A stretch of 64,000 bases of DNA from an uncultured Polaribacter sp. (GCA_947497755.1 CANMHT010000001.1:310001-374000), one strand, 5' to 3'. Shown: positions 19,256 through 28,504, numbered from the stretch's first letter. Notes: generated by a model from the letters alone, not told the origin. Numbers and translations: made by a program.

Positions 19256-19762
19256 ATGGAATTTTCAAATATTGAAGTTTTACAATTACCTGATATTACA
19301 AACTTAACTTTTAAAAAAATTCATAAAGATTATTTAAAAGTGTTGATTGCTACAACAATACTAACATTTTTAGTCTTATTTATAGGTTTGTATGTATTAG
19401 ATATTTATGTAGAAAAAATAGGTTCTTATGAGTATTTAAACTTCATTTATTTTTTATTGGGAGGATTGTTTATCATATCATTAACATGGATTTACATAGG
19501 TTTTTCTCGAAGAAAATATGCGCTTAGAGAAAAAGATATTACCTATAAAAGTGGTGTATTGATAAAAACAATTACTACAGTTCCTTTTTCTAGAATACAA
19601 CATGTAGAAATTAATGAAGCACCAACATCAAGATTATTTAAATTGGCTTCTTTAGATGTATTTACAGCAGGAGATAGTAGTAATGATTTGGTAATTAAAG
19701 GAATTAAAAAAGAAGAAGCTTTAAAAATTAAAGAATTCATTAACCAGCAAATAAATGGCTAA
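19256..19762 (+). CDS. PH-domain membrane protein (YdbS-like)
   Basis: A 168-residue protein with two membrane helices (about residues 30-50 and 62-80) followed by a bacterial PH domain (bPH2, YALREKDITYKSGVLIKT to GDSSNDLVIKGI). Pairs of such proteins (YdbS and YdbT in Bacillus) occur together; their role is poorly defined, with links to envelope stress and antimicrobial resistance. It overlaps the larger partner by 8 bases, which suggests coupled translation. Confidence 0.85.
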   Translation: MEFSNIEVLQLPDITNLTFKKIHKDYLKVLIATTILTFLVLFIGLYVLDIYVEKIGSYEYLNFIYFLLGGLFIISLTWIYIGFSRRKYALREKDITYKSGVLIKTITTVPFSRIQHVEINEAPTSRLFKLASLDVFTAGDSSNDLVIKGIKKEEALKIKEFINQQING

Positions 19763-21266
19763 GAATTCGTTATTTCATGAGTTTTCGAGGCAATCTCCAA
19801 AAGGGATTTTCGTAATTTATATTCAGTTGTTATATAAAGTATTTAAAGCAACATGGGTATTATTAATCATCTTTATACAACGATTTTCTAAATTGCCAGA
19901 AATGGCAATTACTTATGTCTATTTAGGAGCCATAGGTTTATTGATACTCTTCCTTGTTAGAGCTTATTTGATATACAAAAACTTTTTATTTAAAATAGAT
20001 AACGATCATTTTGTCTTAAAAGAAGGAATCATTAAGAAAAAGAATACTTCAATTTCTTTTGATAGAATTCAGAATATAAACTTTAAACAAAATATTATAC
20101 AACAAGTAATAAATGTTTATGAAGTTAGTATTGAAACAGCAGGATCTAAGAATACTGAAATAGCGATTAAAGCTTTAAGTTTTGATAAAGCCCAAGCACT
20201 AAAACAAACAATTTCTAACGTAAAGAAAACAACTGTAGAGACTAAAGAAGATGTTCAAGAACCAACAGCTCCCAAACCATTATTAAAGATTGGTTTTTTA
20301 GAGTTGTTAAAGGTAAGTTTAACAGAAAATCATTTACAAAACTTACTCATTTTTATAGCCTTATTATTTGGGTTGTTACAACAATTAAAAGATGTATTTA
20401 ATGGTTTAGGAAAAGAAGAAGTACTGAGTGAATATATTCAAGTAAATCCAGAAAGTCTTTTTAGTAGCTTAATCATTTTAGTTGTACTCGTTATTTTATT
20501 ATTGCTAATTGGTTTGGTTAGTTCTTTTGTAAGAGTGATTCTATTTCATTTTAATCTAACATTGTTTATTAAAGAAAAATCTTTTGATATCACACAAGGA
20601 TTATTGACCAAAAAATCAATCATTTTAAGTAAAGGAAAAGTACAGAATATTACAGTTTCTACTAATCCTATTAAAAGAAAACTCGGAATCTCTTTCATTA
20701 CATTTAAACAAGCAGTTAGTGGGAAAGTAAAAAAGCAACAAAGCAAACTGATTCGTATTATTGGATGTAAAGCAGATCAAGTAAAAGCAGTAAAAGAATT
20801 ATTATATACTAACGAATCTATAGATAATCAAACTTCTTATTTACCAGATACTTATTATTTGTTTAGAATGTATTTTAGAAGTGGGATTGGACTATTAATT
20901 ATTAATTTACTTATTTTCTTTTTGATAGAAGATCCAATTTGGTTTTGTGTAAATGCACTTTTTGTTCCGATAACTATTGTATTGGTTCAATTAAAATATA
21001 AGAAAGCATTTTACCAGTTTAATGACGACTTATTGCTGGTAGGAAAAGGAAGAATAGAAACACACTTAACGTATTTACCTTTATTTAAAGTGCAAAATAT
21101 TGCGATGAAACAAACCATTTTTCAACAGCGAAGAAATGTGGTAAATTTAGTATTACAAACAGCTTCAGGTAAAATTAGAATTCCCTGTATAGAAAAAGAA
21201 AGAGCCACCACTTTATACAATTATATTTTATACAAAGTAGAAAGTAATCAAGAATCATGGATGTAA
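19755..21266 (+). CDS. PH-domain membrane protein (YdbT-like)
   Basis: The larger partner of the pair, 503 residues. It alternates membrane helices with bPH2 domains: YKNFLFKIDNDHFVLKEGIIKKK (about 75), SFDITQGLLTKKSIILSKGK (about 275) and YQFNDDLLLVGKGRIETH (about 420), so three copies. The start overlaps the 168-residue protein by 8 bases and the end overlaps menA by 10 bases, so the three are likely co-translated. Function unknown. Confidence 0.85.
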   Translation: MAKNSLFHEFSRQSPKGIFVIYIQLLYKVFKATWVLLIIFIQRFSKLPEMAITYVYLGAIGLLILFLVRAYLIYKNFLFKIDNDHFVLKEGIIKKKNTSISFDRIQNINFKQNIIQQVINVYEVSIETAGSKNTEIAIKALSFDKAQALKQTISNVKKTTVETKEDVQEPTAPKPLLKIGFLELLKVSLTENHLQNLLIFIALLFGLLQQLKDVFNGLGKEEVLSEYIQVNPESLFSSLIILVVLVILLLLIGLVSSFVRVILFHFNLTLFIKEKSFDITQGLLTKKSIILSKGKVQNITVSTNPIKRKLGISFITFKQAVSGKVKKQQSKLIRIIGCKADQVKAVKELLYTNESIDNQTSYLPDTYYLFRMYFRSGIGLLIINLLIFFLIEDPIWFCVNALFVPITIVLVQLKYKKAFYQFNDDLLLVGKGRIETHLTYLPLFKVQNIAMKQTIFQQRRNVVNLVLQTASGKIRIPCIEKERATTLYNYILYKVESNQESWM

Positions 21267-22180
21267 AAAAATACATACAGGCAGCACGTTTACGAACGCT
21301 TCCTTTATCAGTTTCAGGAATTATTGTTGGATGTTCTTTGGGATTTAAAGAGGTATTACTTGCAGATAGTACTACTTCTTCTATTTGGCAATCTCCAATT
21401 TTCTGGTTGGCAATTTTAACTACTATTGGTTTTCAAGTACTGTCTAATTTTGCCAATGATTATGGTGATGGTGTTAAAGGAACTGATGACAATAGAATTG
21501 GAGAAAAACGTTTAGTAGCTTCTGGAGCCATCACGCCAAAACAAATGAAAACAGCAATGGTAGTAACAACGATGATCACATTAGTAGTGGCAAGCTTGTT
21601 AATTTATAAGGCTTTTGGCAAAGACAATTTTGGATATTCTCTGTTATTTTTTGGACTAGGAATTGCCTCTATTGCAGCAGCAATTAAATACACGGTAGGA
21701 AAATCTGCTTATGGATATAGTGGTTTTGGTGATGTATTTGTATTTGTATTTTTTGGTTTGTTAAGTGTTGTTGGATCGTATTTTTTATTTACAAAAGAGG
21801 TTAGCTTTACCATTTTTATGCCAGCTTTTTCTATTGGATTGCTAAGTACAGCTGTATTGAACTTGAACAATATGAGAGATAGAGAGAATGATAAAAAAGC
21901 AGGAAAGAATACTTTAGTAGTTAAAATTGGTGCTGAGTTTGCCAAATATTACCATTACTATTTAATTACCGCCTCTTTTTTATTTGCTTTATTATACATT
22001 GTTATAAAGTATCAAAGTCCGTTTCAGTTTTTATTTATCATCGCTTATTTACCTTTAATAAAACACCTATTATTTGTGGTAAAAAATAAAGATGAAGCCG
22101 CTTTAGATGGCGAATTAAAGAAAGTAGTATTGAGTACTTTTTTGTTTGGCATTCTTTTTGGTTTAGGACAAGTATTATAA
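21257..22180 (+). CDS. menA: 1,4-dihydroxy-2-naphthoate polyprenyltransferase
   Basis: MenA attaches the polyprenyl chain to 1,4-dihydroxy-2-naphthoate in menaquinone synthesis, in the inner membrane. The 307-residue protein has the UbiA-type aspartate motifs NFANDYGDGVKGTDD (near residue 73) and NLNNMRDRENDKKAGKNTL (near 204), the N-terminal AARLRTLPLSVSGI typical of MenA, and about eight membrane helices. Menaquinone is the usual respiratory quinone in flavobacteria; menC and menE lie downstream at 28552-31579. Confidence 0.94.
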   Translation: MDVKKYIQAARLRTLPLSVSGIIVGCSLGFKEVLLADSTTSSIWQSPIFWLAILTTIGFQVLSNFANDYGDGVKGTDDNRIGEKRLVASGAITPKQMKTAMVVTTMITLVVASLLIYKAFGKDNFGYSLLFFGLGIASIAAAIKYTVGKSAYGYSGFGDVFVFVFFGLLSVVGSYFLFTKEVSFTIFMPAFSIGLLSTAVLNLNNMRDRENDKKAGKNTLVVKIGAEFAKYYHYYLITASFLFALLYIVIKYQSPFQFLFIIAYLPLIKHLLFVVKNKDEAALDGELKKVVLSTFLFGILFGLGQVL

Positions 22181-22198
22181 CAATAAAACAAACCAATC

Positions 22199-23044
22199 AT
22201 GAAAAAAATACTGCTATTATTTAGTGTTGTGTTATTACTAGCTGCTTGTAATGATTCACAAAACGATGCTGCATTAGGTAATTATAGATTTGATGCTAAT
22301 GCTACTCAGGCAATGGAAGTTGCAGATGTTAAGAGTGGTCGTATGTCAGCAAAAAAAATGAAATCATCACCTGTTAGTAAAGTAGACAACTTAAACGTAA
22401 AAAGAAAATTAATTAAAACAGGTAATGTAGAGTTTGAAACCAAAGATTTAGAAACTACTAAAACAACAATTTTAAACCTTGTAAAACAATACAATGCTTA
22501 TATCGCAAGAGATAATCAATACAAATCTTATGATAGAATAAGTACAACTTTATCGGTAAGGATTCCTGCAGAAAGCTTTGATAAAATACTTGAAGGTATC
22601 GTAAAAGGTGTAGAGAAATTTGATCATAAAAACATTCATATTTCTGATGTTACAGAACAATTTTTAGATGTTGAAGCTAGATTAAAAACAAAAAAGGCCT
22701 TAGAACTTAAATATTTAGAAATTCTTAAAAAAGCCAAAACAGTAAGAGAAATTTTAGATGTAGAAAGAGAGTTAGGAAAGCTAAGAGGAGATATTGAAGC
22801 TACAGAAGGAAGACTTAAATATTTAAAAAACCAAGTAGCCTTTTCTACATTAAACATTACATTTTATAAAAAAGTTATAGAAAGCGAAACTGGTTTTGGT
22901 GGTAAAATCGGTGAAGCCTTTAAAAAAGGTTTTGAAAATATAAAAGTTTTTTTCGTTTCAATGATTACTATTTGGCCATTTATTATTATTTTGTTCTTAC
23001 TAATTTTCTATTTTAGAAAAAGAATTAAGAGAACAAAATCATAA
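22199..23044 (+). CDS. DUF4349-domain lipoprotein
   Basis: A 281-residue lipoprotein with lipobox LLAAC (Cys17), a DUF4349 body (KLIKTGNVEFETKDLETTK, STTLSVRIPAESFDKIL, ISDVTEQFLDVEARLKTKK), a central coiled coil (about 150-220) and one C-terminal membrane helix (WPFIIILFLLIFYF) with a basic tail. Such a protein would be held at both ends, by lipid and helix. Function unknown. Confidence 0.87.
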   Translation: MKKILLLFSVVLLLAACNDSQNDAALGNYRFDANATQAMEVADVKSGRMSAKKMKSSPVSKVDNLNVKRKLIKTGNVEFETKDLETTKTTILNLVKQYNAYIARDNQYKSYDRISTTLSVRIPAESFDKILEGIVKGVEKFDHKNIHISDVTEQFLDVEARLKTKKALELKYLEILKKAKTVREILDVERELGKLRGDIEATEGRLKYLKNQVAFSTLNITFYKKVIESETGFGGKIGEAFKKGFENIKVFFVSMITIWPFIIILFLLIFYFRKRIKRTKS

Positions 23045-23050
23045 CACATA

Positions 23051-23728
23051 ATGAATATTACTTTTTACGGACATGCAAGTTTTGGTATTGAAGTAAACGG
23101 AAAACACATCATAGTAGATCCGTTTATTTCTGCCAATTCAAAAGCTTCACATATAGATATTAATCAACTAAAAGCAGATTATATTTTAGTTACGCATGCA
23201 CATCAAGATCATGTGTTAGATGTAGAAGCTATTGCAAAAAGAACAGGTGCAGTAATTATTTCTAATTACGAAATTGTCAATCATTTTTTAGCAAAAGATT
23301 TAAAAGGTCACCATTTAAATCATGGAGGAACTTTTTCTTGTGATGAATTTTCTGCAAAATATGTAAATGCAATACATACTTCTTCTTTTGCAGATGGTAC
23401 TTATGGAGGAGAACCAGGAGGGTTTGTTTTTACTGCGAATAATAAATCTATTTATATTGCAGGTGATACTTGTGCGCATTTTGATATGAAGTTGATTCCG
23501 ATGTTTACAAAAATTGATATTGCAATTTTACCAATTGGAGATACTTTTACTATGGGTGTTGATGAGGCAATTGTTGCGAGTAACTTTGTAGAGTGTGATA
23601 GGATTATTGGCTGCCATTTTAATACGTTTCCTCCTATAGAAATTGACTTAGAAAAGGCAAAAAAGAGCTTTATATCTCAGTCAAAAGAATTAATTTTGTT
23701 GGATATAGGAAACTCATTAAGTATTTAA
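23051..23728 (+). CDS. UPF0173-type metal-dependent hydrolase (MBL fold)
   Basis: A 225-residue metallo-beta-lactamase-fold enzyme with MNITFYGHASFGIE at the N-terminus, the metal motif THAHQDH (HxHxDH) near residue 48, YIAGDTCAHFDM and GCHFNTFPP. UPF0173 hydrolases are widespread with poorly known substrates; proteins of this type are often close to men genes in flavobacteria, as I recall, so a link to quinone or lipid metabolism is possible. No signal peptide, so cytoplasmic. Confidence 0.88.
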   Translation: MNITFYGHASFGIEVNGKHIIVDPFISANSKASHIDINQLKADYILVTHAHQDHVLDVEAIAKRTGAVIISNYEIVNHFLAKDLKGHHLNHGGTFSCDEFSAKYVNAIHTSSFADGTYGGEPGGFVFTANNKSIYIAGDTCAHFDMKLIPMFTKIDIAILPIGDTFTMGVDEAIVASNFVECDRIIGCHFNTFPPIEIDLEKAKKSFISQSKELILLDIGNSLSI

Positions 23729-23735
23729 TATAAAA

Positions 23736-24248
23736 ATGAAAGCAGTTAAAATAATTTTAGGAATTGTTACGGCTTTGGTTGTCGTCTTTTTTTCAACAGG
23801 ATTATTCGTTAAAGAAACCACGTATCAAGTAAAAGTTACAATTAATAAACCTGTTTCTGAGGTGTTTACTGTTTTTAATGATCAAGAAAAAATGACGGTT
23901 TGGTTACCTGAAGTTAAATCTATTGAGCCCATAAATATTAAACCAGGAATTGTTGGTAGTGAATATAAGATGACGGTAGATAATAATGGACAAACAGTTA
24001 TTATGAAAGAGAAAGTACTAGCATACGTTCCAAATCAAAAAGTAACGTTGTTTTTTGATGCTGATGATATGTTAAAAACGGATGATTATAATTTTTCTGA
24101 AGCTAATGGAGTTACTACAATTGTTAAGGATGTAAGCTGTAAAAGTGATTCTTATATTATGAGTTGTATGTTTCCTTATTTTAAAGGTTTCTTTAAAGAT
24201 ATAGACCAAAAGTATTTAAATGATTTTAAGACGTATATCGAAAAATAA
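23736..24248 (+). CDS. SRPBCC-family protein with N-terminal membrane anchor
   Basis: A 170-residue protein with an N-terminal hydrophobic helix (IILGIVTALVVVFFSTGLFV) and a START/polyketide-cyclase-like SRPBCC domain (TINKPVSEVFTVFNDQEKMTVWLPEVKSIE). These bind hydrophobic ligands in a deep cavity. It lies 7 bases after the MBL hydrolase and ends the plus-strand run before the metal-uptake unit. Ligand unknown. Confidence 0.8.
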   Translation: MKAVKIILGIVTALVVVFFSTGLFVKETTYQVKVTINKPVSEVFTVFNDQEKMTVWLPEVKSIEPINIKPGIVGSEYKMTVDNNGQTVIMKEKVLAYVPNQKVTLFFDADDMLKTDDYNFSEANGVTTIVKDVSCKSDSYIMSCMFPYFKGFFKDIDQKYLNDFKTYIEK

Positions 24249-24249
24249 A

Positions 24250-24314
24250 TACTCTTTTTAAGTAAAAAACAGCCAAAAAATTTACTCTTTTTATAGAGAA
24301 ATAGCGTATTTTTG
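24250..24314 (+). promoter_or_regulatory. Promoter with duplicated TACTCTTTTTA motif
   Basis: A perfect -7 element TATTTTTG at 24307-24314 sits 9 bases before the ATG at 24324. Upstream, TACTCTTTTTA occurs twice in direct orientation (24250-24260 and 24283-24293), the second copy at the -33 position where no TTTG is present. The 11-mer TTTACTCTTTT recurs exactly at 24890-24900 before the TonB receptor. An activator or repressor site shared by the two genes is possible. Confidence 0.4.
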
Positions 24315-24323
24315 TAATATCTT

Positions 24324-24716
24324 ATGAAGAGGAGAATTACAACATACTTTCTTTGTTTTTTATACCTTCTGGCCATGTTTAGACCAGTAGCTCCTTTTTT
24401 TGAATACTATTTTAATTACGATTATATTTCAAAGGTTTTATGTATTAATAAAGATGAACCTGAACTAGATTGTAAAGGGAAATGTTATTTAAAAAAGCAA
24501 TTAAAAGAACAAGAATCTTCTCAAGAAAAAAATAGTACAAATCACCTTTCAATAGATTTAGACAAATATCCAGTTACTACTTTAGGTATGTTTTCATATT
24601 CTTTAAGTAGTTTTTTTAATTTAAAAGAAACGTGTTTCCCTAAAGAACTAGGAAAAACGAAAAAGTATTTGTCTAAAGTATTTCACCCACCAACACCTTT
24701 ATTGCACATAGGGTAA
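24324..24716 (+). CDS. Small Cys-containing membrane protein of a TonB receptor unit
   Basis: A 130-residue protein with an N-terminal membrane helix or uncleaved signal (ITTYFLCFLYLLAMFRPVAPFF), the motif LCINKDEPELDCKGKCYLKKQL with three cysteines at 50-70, an acidic/serine linker, and a C-terminal FHPPTPLLHIG. I recall similar small proteins in flavobacteria just upstream of TonB-dependent receptors for metals; the CxxxC-type spacing fits a metal or thiol role, but no function is established from sequence. It has its own promoter. A short hairpin follows it. Confidence 0.75.
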   Translation: MKRRITTYFLCFLYLLAMFRPVAPFFEYYFNYDYISKVLCINKDEPELDCKGKCYLKKQLKEQESSQEKNSTNHLSIDLDKYPVTTLGMFSYSLSSFFNLKETCFPKELGKTKKYLSKVFHPPTPLLHIG

Positions 24717-24723
24717 TTAAATG

Positions 24724-24746
24724 CATCTAATTTTTAGATGTGTTTT
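24724..24746 (+). terminator. Weak terminator-like hairpin
   Basis: CATCTAA and TTAGATG pair around a TTT loop and are followed by the T-rich TGTTTTG. The stem is short and AT-rich, so it may attenuate and not fully stop transcription into the TonB receptor gene. Confidence 0.4.
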
Positions 24747-24873
24747 GTGATACCTTAAATTATCACTTCAAAAACATAAGCTGTGTATTGTTTTATAATT
24801 GAATTAAACAATATTGTCATGTACTTTTTTGAAGAGAATAGGAGCGTTATGCCTATTGATAAATAACATAATT

Positions 24874-24931
24874 AGATTTTTTTTAAGAGTTTACTCTTTT
24901 AAAAAGATATAGGTATGCTATAAAATTATAG
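24874..24931 (+). promoter_or_regulatory. Repeat-rich leader of the TonB receptor gene
   Basis: The 248-base gap before the receptor holds TTTTTAAGAG paired with CTCTTTTAAAAA (imperfect), the shared 11-mer TTTACTCTTTT at 24890-24900, and an inverted repeat CTATAA-AA-TTATAG at 24918-24931, 33 bases before the ATG. No TAnnTTTG is clear. The elements suggest regulated expression; none is a textbook site. Confidence 0.35.
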
Positions 24932-24964
24932 TGTACAGGATACGAATGCAATAAAAATAAAGAA

Positions 24965-27262
24965 ATGTTAAAAAAAATAGTTACTGTGCTATTCATACTA
25001 AGTAGTTTATGGGTGCAGTCACAACAAATAATAAAAGGAAAGGTAATTGATAAACAAACAAAAATACCTTTAAACGGAGCTTCAGTAATCATTAAAAACA
25101 CCACTATTGGAGTACAAACCAATGCATCTGGAGAATTTAAAATTGAAACCAAAGAGAACTATGAAAAAGTAGTTATTTCTTATATCGGTTATGAAGAAAA
25201 AGAAGTACTGATTACAAATTTAAACGGAATCATAGAGCTAACAGTTAAAGAAGAATTACTAGAAACTGTTGTAGTGAGTGCTTCTAGAACACGCCAAAAA
25301 AGAGAAGATGTACCTGTTGCCATCTCAACAGTAACAAGTGGGAAAATGGCAGAGATGAAACCTAACACAGCAGATGAGGTATTAAATCAAATCAGCGGAG
25401 TATTAATGGTTCCACTTGGAGGAGAACAACATATGATGGCTATAAGACAACCAATATCTACTAAAAGTGTCTTTTTGTATTTAGAAGACGGAGTAGCAAT
25501 TAGACCTACAGGTGTTTTTAATCACAATGCTTTGCTAGAAATGAATCTAGCTGCAACTAAGAATATAGAAATAATTAGAGGACCTTATTCTTCATTATAT
25601 GGTAGTGAAGCAATTGGTGGTGCTATCAACTTTATTACAGAAAATCCGTCAGAAAATAAAAAAGCTACAATTTCTGTTAGAGCAAATAACCTTGGTTATA
25701 GTAGACTAGATTTCAAATATTCTGATATCATTGGAAAAACAGGAATCCTTTTAGCAGCTTATAAAGCCAAAACAAAAGATGGATATAGAGATTATGGAGA
25801 CAATGATAAAAATGCGCTAACAGCTAAAATAACTCATCAATTTTCTGATAAAATGTTTTGGACAAACACATTAAGTTATGTGAGTTATTTTAGTGAAATG
25901 AGTGGAAGCATTGGTGAGGATAAGTTTTTAAAGAAAGACTATGCTTCAGATCATACTTTTACCTATAGAGATGCTAAGGTTTTTCGATTAAACTCTACAT
26001 TAAAATATCGATGGAATGATTCTCAGAATTCATCGTTAACTTTTTTAAATAGATACAATAGAATGGAGCAAAATCCTAGTTACAGAATTAGTAGTAGAAC
26101 AGCTCCAGATACTTATACAAAAGGACAAATTAATGACAATAAGTTTACCAGTTTTGGTTTAATTGCTCAACACAATTTAACATTTGATAAAGCAAAAATA
26201 AATGCTGGATTTAGCTTAGATTATAGTCCCAATAGTTATGTGTCTGATGAAATTAATGTCTATAGAAATACTAAAGGAATATTTGAAAGCTATACCTTAA
26301 ATAATAAGAAACTATCTCACTACGATGTAGATTTATTCAATATTGGTGTGTATGCTTCTGGAGAATACAGTTTATCTGAGCAATTTAAATTAAATGCAGG
26401 AATTCGTTTAGATCAATTTAATTACGATTTTACAAATTTAATAGGGAATAATGCTACAGATTATAAAGCCCCAGATTCTAAAAATTCTTTTACAGCTTTA
26501 ACTCCTAGAATCGGTCTTATTTATAAAGCAAGTAAGAATAACGGAGTTTATTTAAATTATAGTAACGGGTTTATTCCTCCAAGTGTAGGAGAATTGTATA
26601 GAAGAAACGATGTGCCATTATTAGATCCAGCAACTTTTAATAATTACGAAATAGGAAATTGGTTGCGATTGTTTCAAAACAAAGTGTATATAGAACTTGG
26701 TGCTTACTATATGAAAGGAAAGAATGAAGTTGTTTCTGTTACTACAATTGTGAATGGCGATGAAACTAGAGAGAATAAAAATGTAGGAGAGACAGAACAT
26801 TACGGTCTAGAATATTTATTCAAGTATAAACCATTTAGTACTATTAATTTTAGACTTAGTGGAAGCTATTCTAAACACAAATACATAGATTTTGTTACAA
26901 AAATTAATGAAGGAGTAAAGACAGATTTTAGTGGTAATGAAATGCCCGGAGCTCCAAATTGGGTTTCTAATGCCGAGATTGTTTATAAGCCATCATTTGT
27001 TAAAAATTTAAGTCTTGCTGTAGAATGGCAACATGTAGGAAAATACTTTACCGATGAAAAGAATACAATTCCTTACAACGGGTATGATATCTATAATGCT
27101 AGAATTGGATATAAGCTTAAGAAAGTATATGCTTGGTTAAGAGTAAATAACTTAACTGATAAATTATATTCTCCTAGAGTTGCAACTCGATATGGAAAAA
27201 CTACATATACTCCAGGACCGCCAATTACGTATAATTTCGGAATCGAATACAATATATTTTAA
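24965..27262 (+). CDS. TonB-dependent receptor with N-terminal regulatory-like domain
   Basis: A 765-residue outer-membrane receptor. In order: signal peptide (to about residue 20, SQQ), carboxypeptidase-regulatory-like beta-sandwich (IIKGKVIDKQTKIPLNGAS to about 95), TonB box region with VVVSASRTRQKREDVP, plug (VLNQISGVLMVPLGGEQ to IEIIRGPYSSLYGSEAIGG) and a 22-strand barrel ending YNFGIEYNIF. Such receptors import metal chelates, vitamins or glycans. The barrel gives no ligand; the Cys-rich neighbours on both sides favour a metal. The receptor stop overlaps the start of the propeller gene (TAATG). Confidence 0.92.
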   Translation: MLKKIVTVLFILSSLWVQSQQIIKGKVIDKQTKIPLNGASVIIKNTTIGVQTNASGEFKIETKENYEKVVISYIGYEEKEVLITNLNGIIELTVKEELLETVVVSASRTRQKREDVPVAISTVTSGKMAEMKPNTADEVLNQISGVLMVPLGGEQHMMAIRQPISTKSVFLYLEDGVAIRPTGVFNHNALLEMNLAATKNIEIIRGPYSSLYGSEAIGGAINFITENPSENKKATISVRANNLGYSRLDFKYSDIIGKTGILLAAYKAKTKDGYRDYGDNDKNALTAKITHQFSDKMFWTNTLSYVSYFSEMSGSIGEDKFLKKDYASDHTFTYRDAKVFRLNSTLKYRWNDSQNSSLTFLNRYNRMEQNPSYRISSRTAPDTYTKGQINDNKFTSFGLIAQHNLTFDKAKINAGFSLDYSPNSYVSDEINVYRNTKGIFESYTLNNKKLSHYDVDLFNIGVYASGEYSLSEQFKLNAGIRLDQFNYDFTNLIGNNATDYKAPDSKNSFTALTPRIGLIYKASKNNGVYLNYSNGFIPPSVGELYRRNDVPLLDPATFNNYEIGNWLRLFQNKVYIELGAYYMKGKNEVVSVTTIVNGDETRENKNVGETEHYGLEYLFKYKPFSTINFRLSGSYSKHKYIDFVTKINEGVKTDFSGNEMPGAPNWVSNAEIVYKPSFVKNLSLAVEWQHVGKYFTDEKNTIPYNGYDIYNARIGYKLKKVYAWLRVNNLTDKLYSPRVATRYGKTTYTPGPPITYNFGIEYNIF

Positions 27263-28446
27263 TGATGAAATTAGCTAAGATAATTTTGCTATTTATTGTA
27301 TTGGGGGCTTTTAAGGTTGTATCACAAACAGAAATAGCATCAAACGCAAAAGGAGTTTTTATATCTAAAGATGATAAAGGAGCTATTTTATTAAACTGGT
27401 CTGAACAAGTCAATAAAAATCAGTTTGTTTTAAAATATGTAGAGTTTGATGATTATGGAAATAGAAAGTCAGAGATAAAAACTGTGCTACCAACTTTAGG
27501 AATGCAATCGCATGCAGAAAGCATGGCAAAAATAATACGTAGTGCTAAAGGCATATTGTATGTAGTTTTTAGAATTAAAACTTCAAATCCCAAGAGTAGG
27601 TTTGGTGGACATATCTATTATACCATGTCTACAGATAATGGAAAAACGTGGCATAAAAAACAAAAGCTTGTGAAAATTAAAAATACAAGAAGTCAAAGTT
27701 TTTACGATGTGACTTTATTATCTGATGGAGAAGTAGGAATAAGTTGGTTGGATAGCAGAAAGTTGGAAAAAAATAAAGACGGAAGCACACTTTATTTTTC
27801 AAAAACCAATGGCATTAATGGATTTGTAAAAGGAAAACCTATCGCAGGATCTACTTGTCAATGTTGTAGAACAGAAATTTTTAGAGACTCAAAAAATAAT
27901 ATACATATCGCTTTTAGAAATATTACAGAAGGCTCAATAAGAGATATGTATAGTGTTGTTTCTACGAATAATGGACATACATTTTCTGAACTTAGAAGAA
28001 TTGGTAAAGACAATTGGAAACTTGATGGTTGTCCGCATACAGGACCTAGTTTAGCGGGAAATAATAAGTCGTTAGCAGCAGTTTGGTATACTGGTGCAGA
28101 AAGTGGAGATGGTATTTTCTTTAAAGAGTTAACAAAAGAATATACGGCTTTTGAAAACAAGGTATTGTTAACAGCTACAGGAGCTCATCCTCAAATGATT
28201 GCTTCAAAAGATGAGCAGTTTCATGTAGTTTATGAAGAGTTTTATAAAGAAAAAGAAAAGCTATTTAGTCAAATAGTGCTTCATACAATTAGAAAAAATC
28301 AAACATTAAAAAAGCAGATCATTTCTCAAAAAAGAACAGATAGCGACCACGCGGTAATTACTACAACAAAAAATAATAAGTTATTTATTGCTTGGATATC
28401 AGTTATTAAAGGGAAATCGAAAGTGTTTTACAAAAAAGTAGGCTAA
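27262..28446 (+). CDS. Secreted sialidase-like beta-propeller with CxCC and CPH motifs
   Basis: A 394-residue exported protein: signal peptide (KIILLFIVLGAFKVVSQ) then BNR/Asp-box repeats (TMSTDNGKTWHKK near 120, VSTNNGHTFSEL near 235) of a sialidase-type six-blade propeller. Catalytic residues of sialidases are not evident. Instead it has STCQCCRTEI (Cys199, 201, 202) and DGCPHTGPSL (Cys257, His259), a set that could hold a metal. It is translationally coupled to the TonB receptor, so a surface or periplasmic metal-binding partner is a reasonable inference. Automatic annotation as exo-alpha-sialidase would mislead. Confidence 0.8.
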   Translation: MMKLAKIILLFIVLGAFKVVSQTEIASNAKGVFISKDDKGAILLNWSEQVNKNQFVLKYVEFDDYGNRKSEIKTVLPTLGMQSHAESMAKIIRSAKGILYVVFRIKTSNPKSRFGGHIYYTMSTDNGKTWHKKQKLVKIKNTRSQSFYDVTLLSDGEVGISWLDSRKLEKNKDGSTLYFSKTNGINGFVKGKPIAGSTCQCCRTEIFRDSKNNIHIAFRNITEGSIRDMYSVVSTNNGHTFSELRRIGKDNWKLDGCPHTGPSLAGNNKSLAAVWYTGAESGDGIFFKELTKEYTAFENKVLLTATGAHPQMIASKDEQFHVVYEEFYKEKEKLFSQIVLHTIRKNQTLKKQIISQKRTDSDHAVITTTKNNKLFIAWISVIKGKSKVFYKKVG

Positions 28447-28473
28447 TGTGATTGTTAGTGTATTTGATTTCTG

Positions 28474-28504
28474 AAACCCTTATAATTTATAAGGGTTTTT
28501 TTTA
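28474..28504 (+). terminator. Strong intrinsic terminator after the propeller gene
   Basis: AAACCCTTATAA and TTATAAGGGTTT are perfect 12-base inverted arms around a single base, followed by a run of T. It separates the TonB unit from menC. Confidence 0.85.

Noticed and set aside
24324..28446. Recent horizontal transfer of the TonB unit
   Set aside because: Base composition looks like the flanks by eye and there are no direct repeats, tRNA or integrase at the edges; I cannot calculate composition here.
27262..28446. Sialidase (exo-alpha-sialidase) activity of the propeller protein
   Set aside because: Asp-box repeats are present but I do not see the arginine triad or nucleophile Tyr/Glu of sialidases; the Cys/His motifs and the TonB partner point elsewhere.
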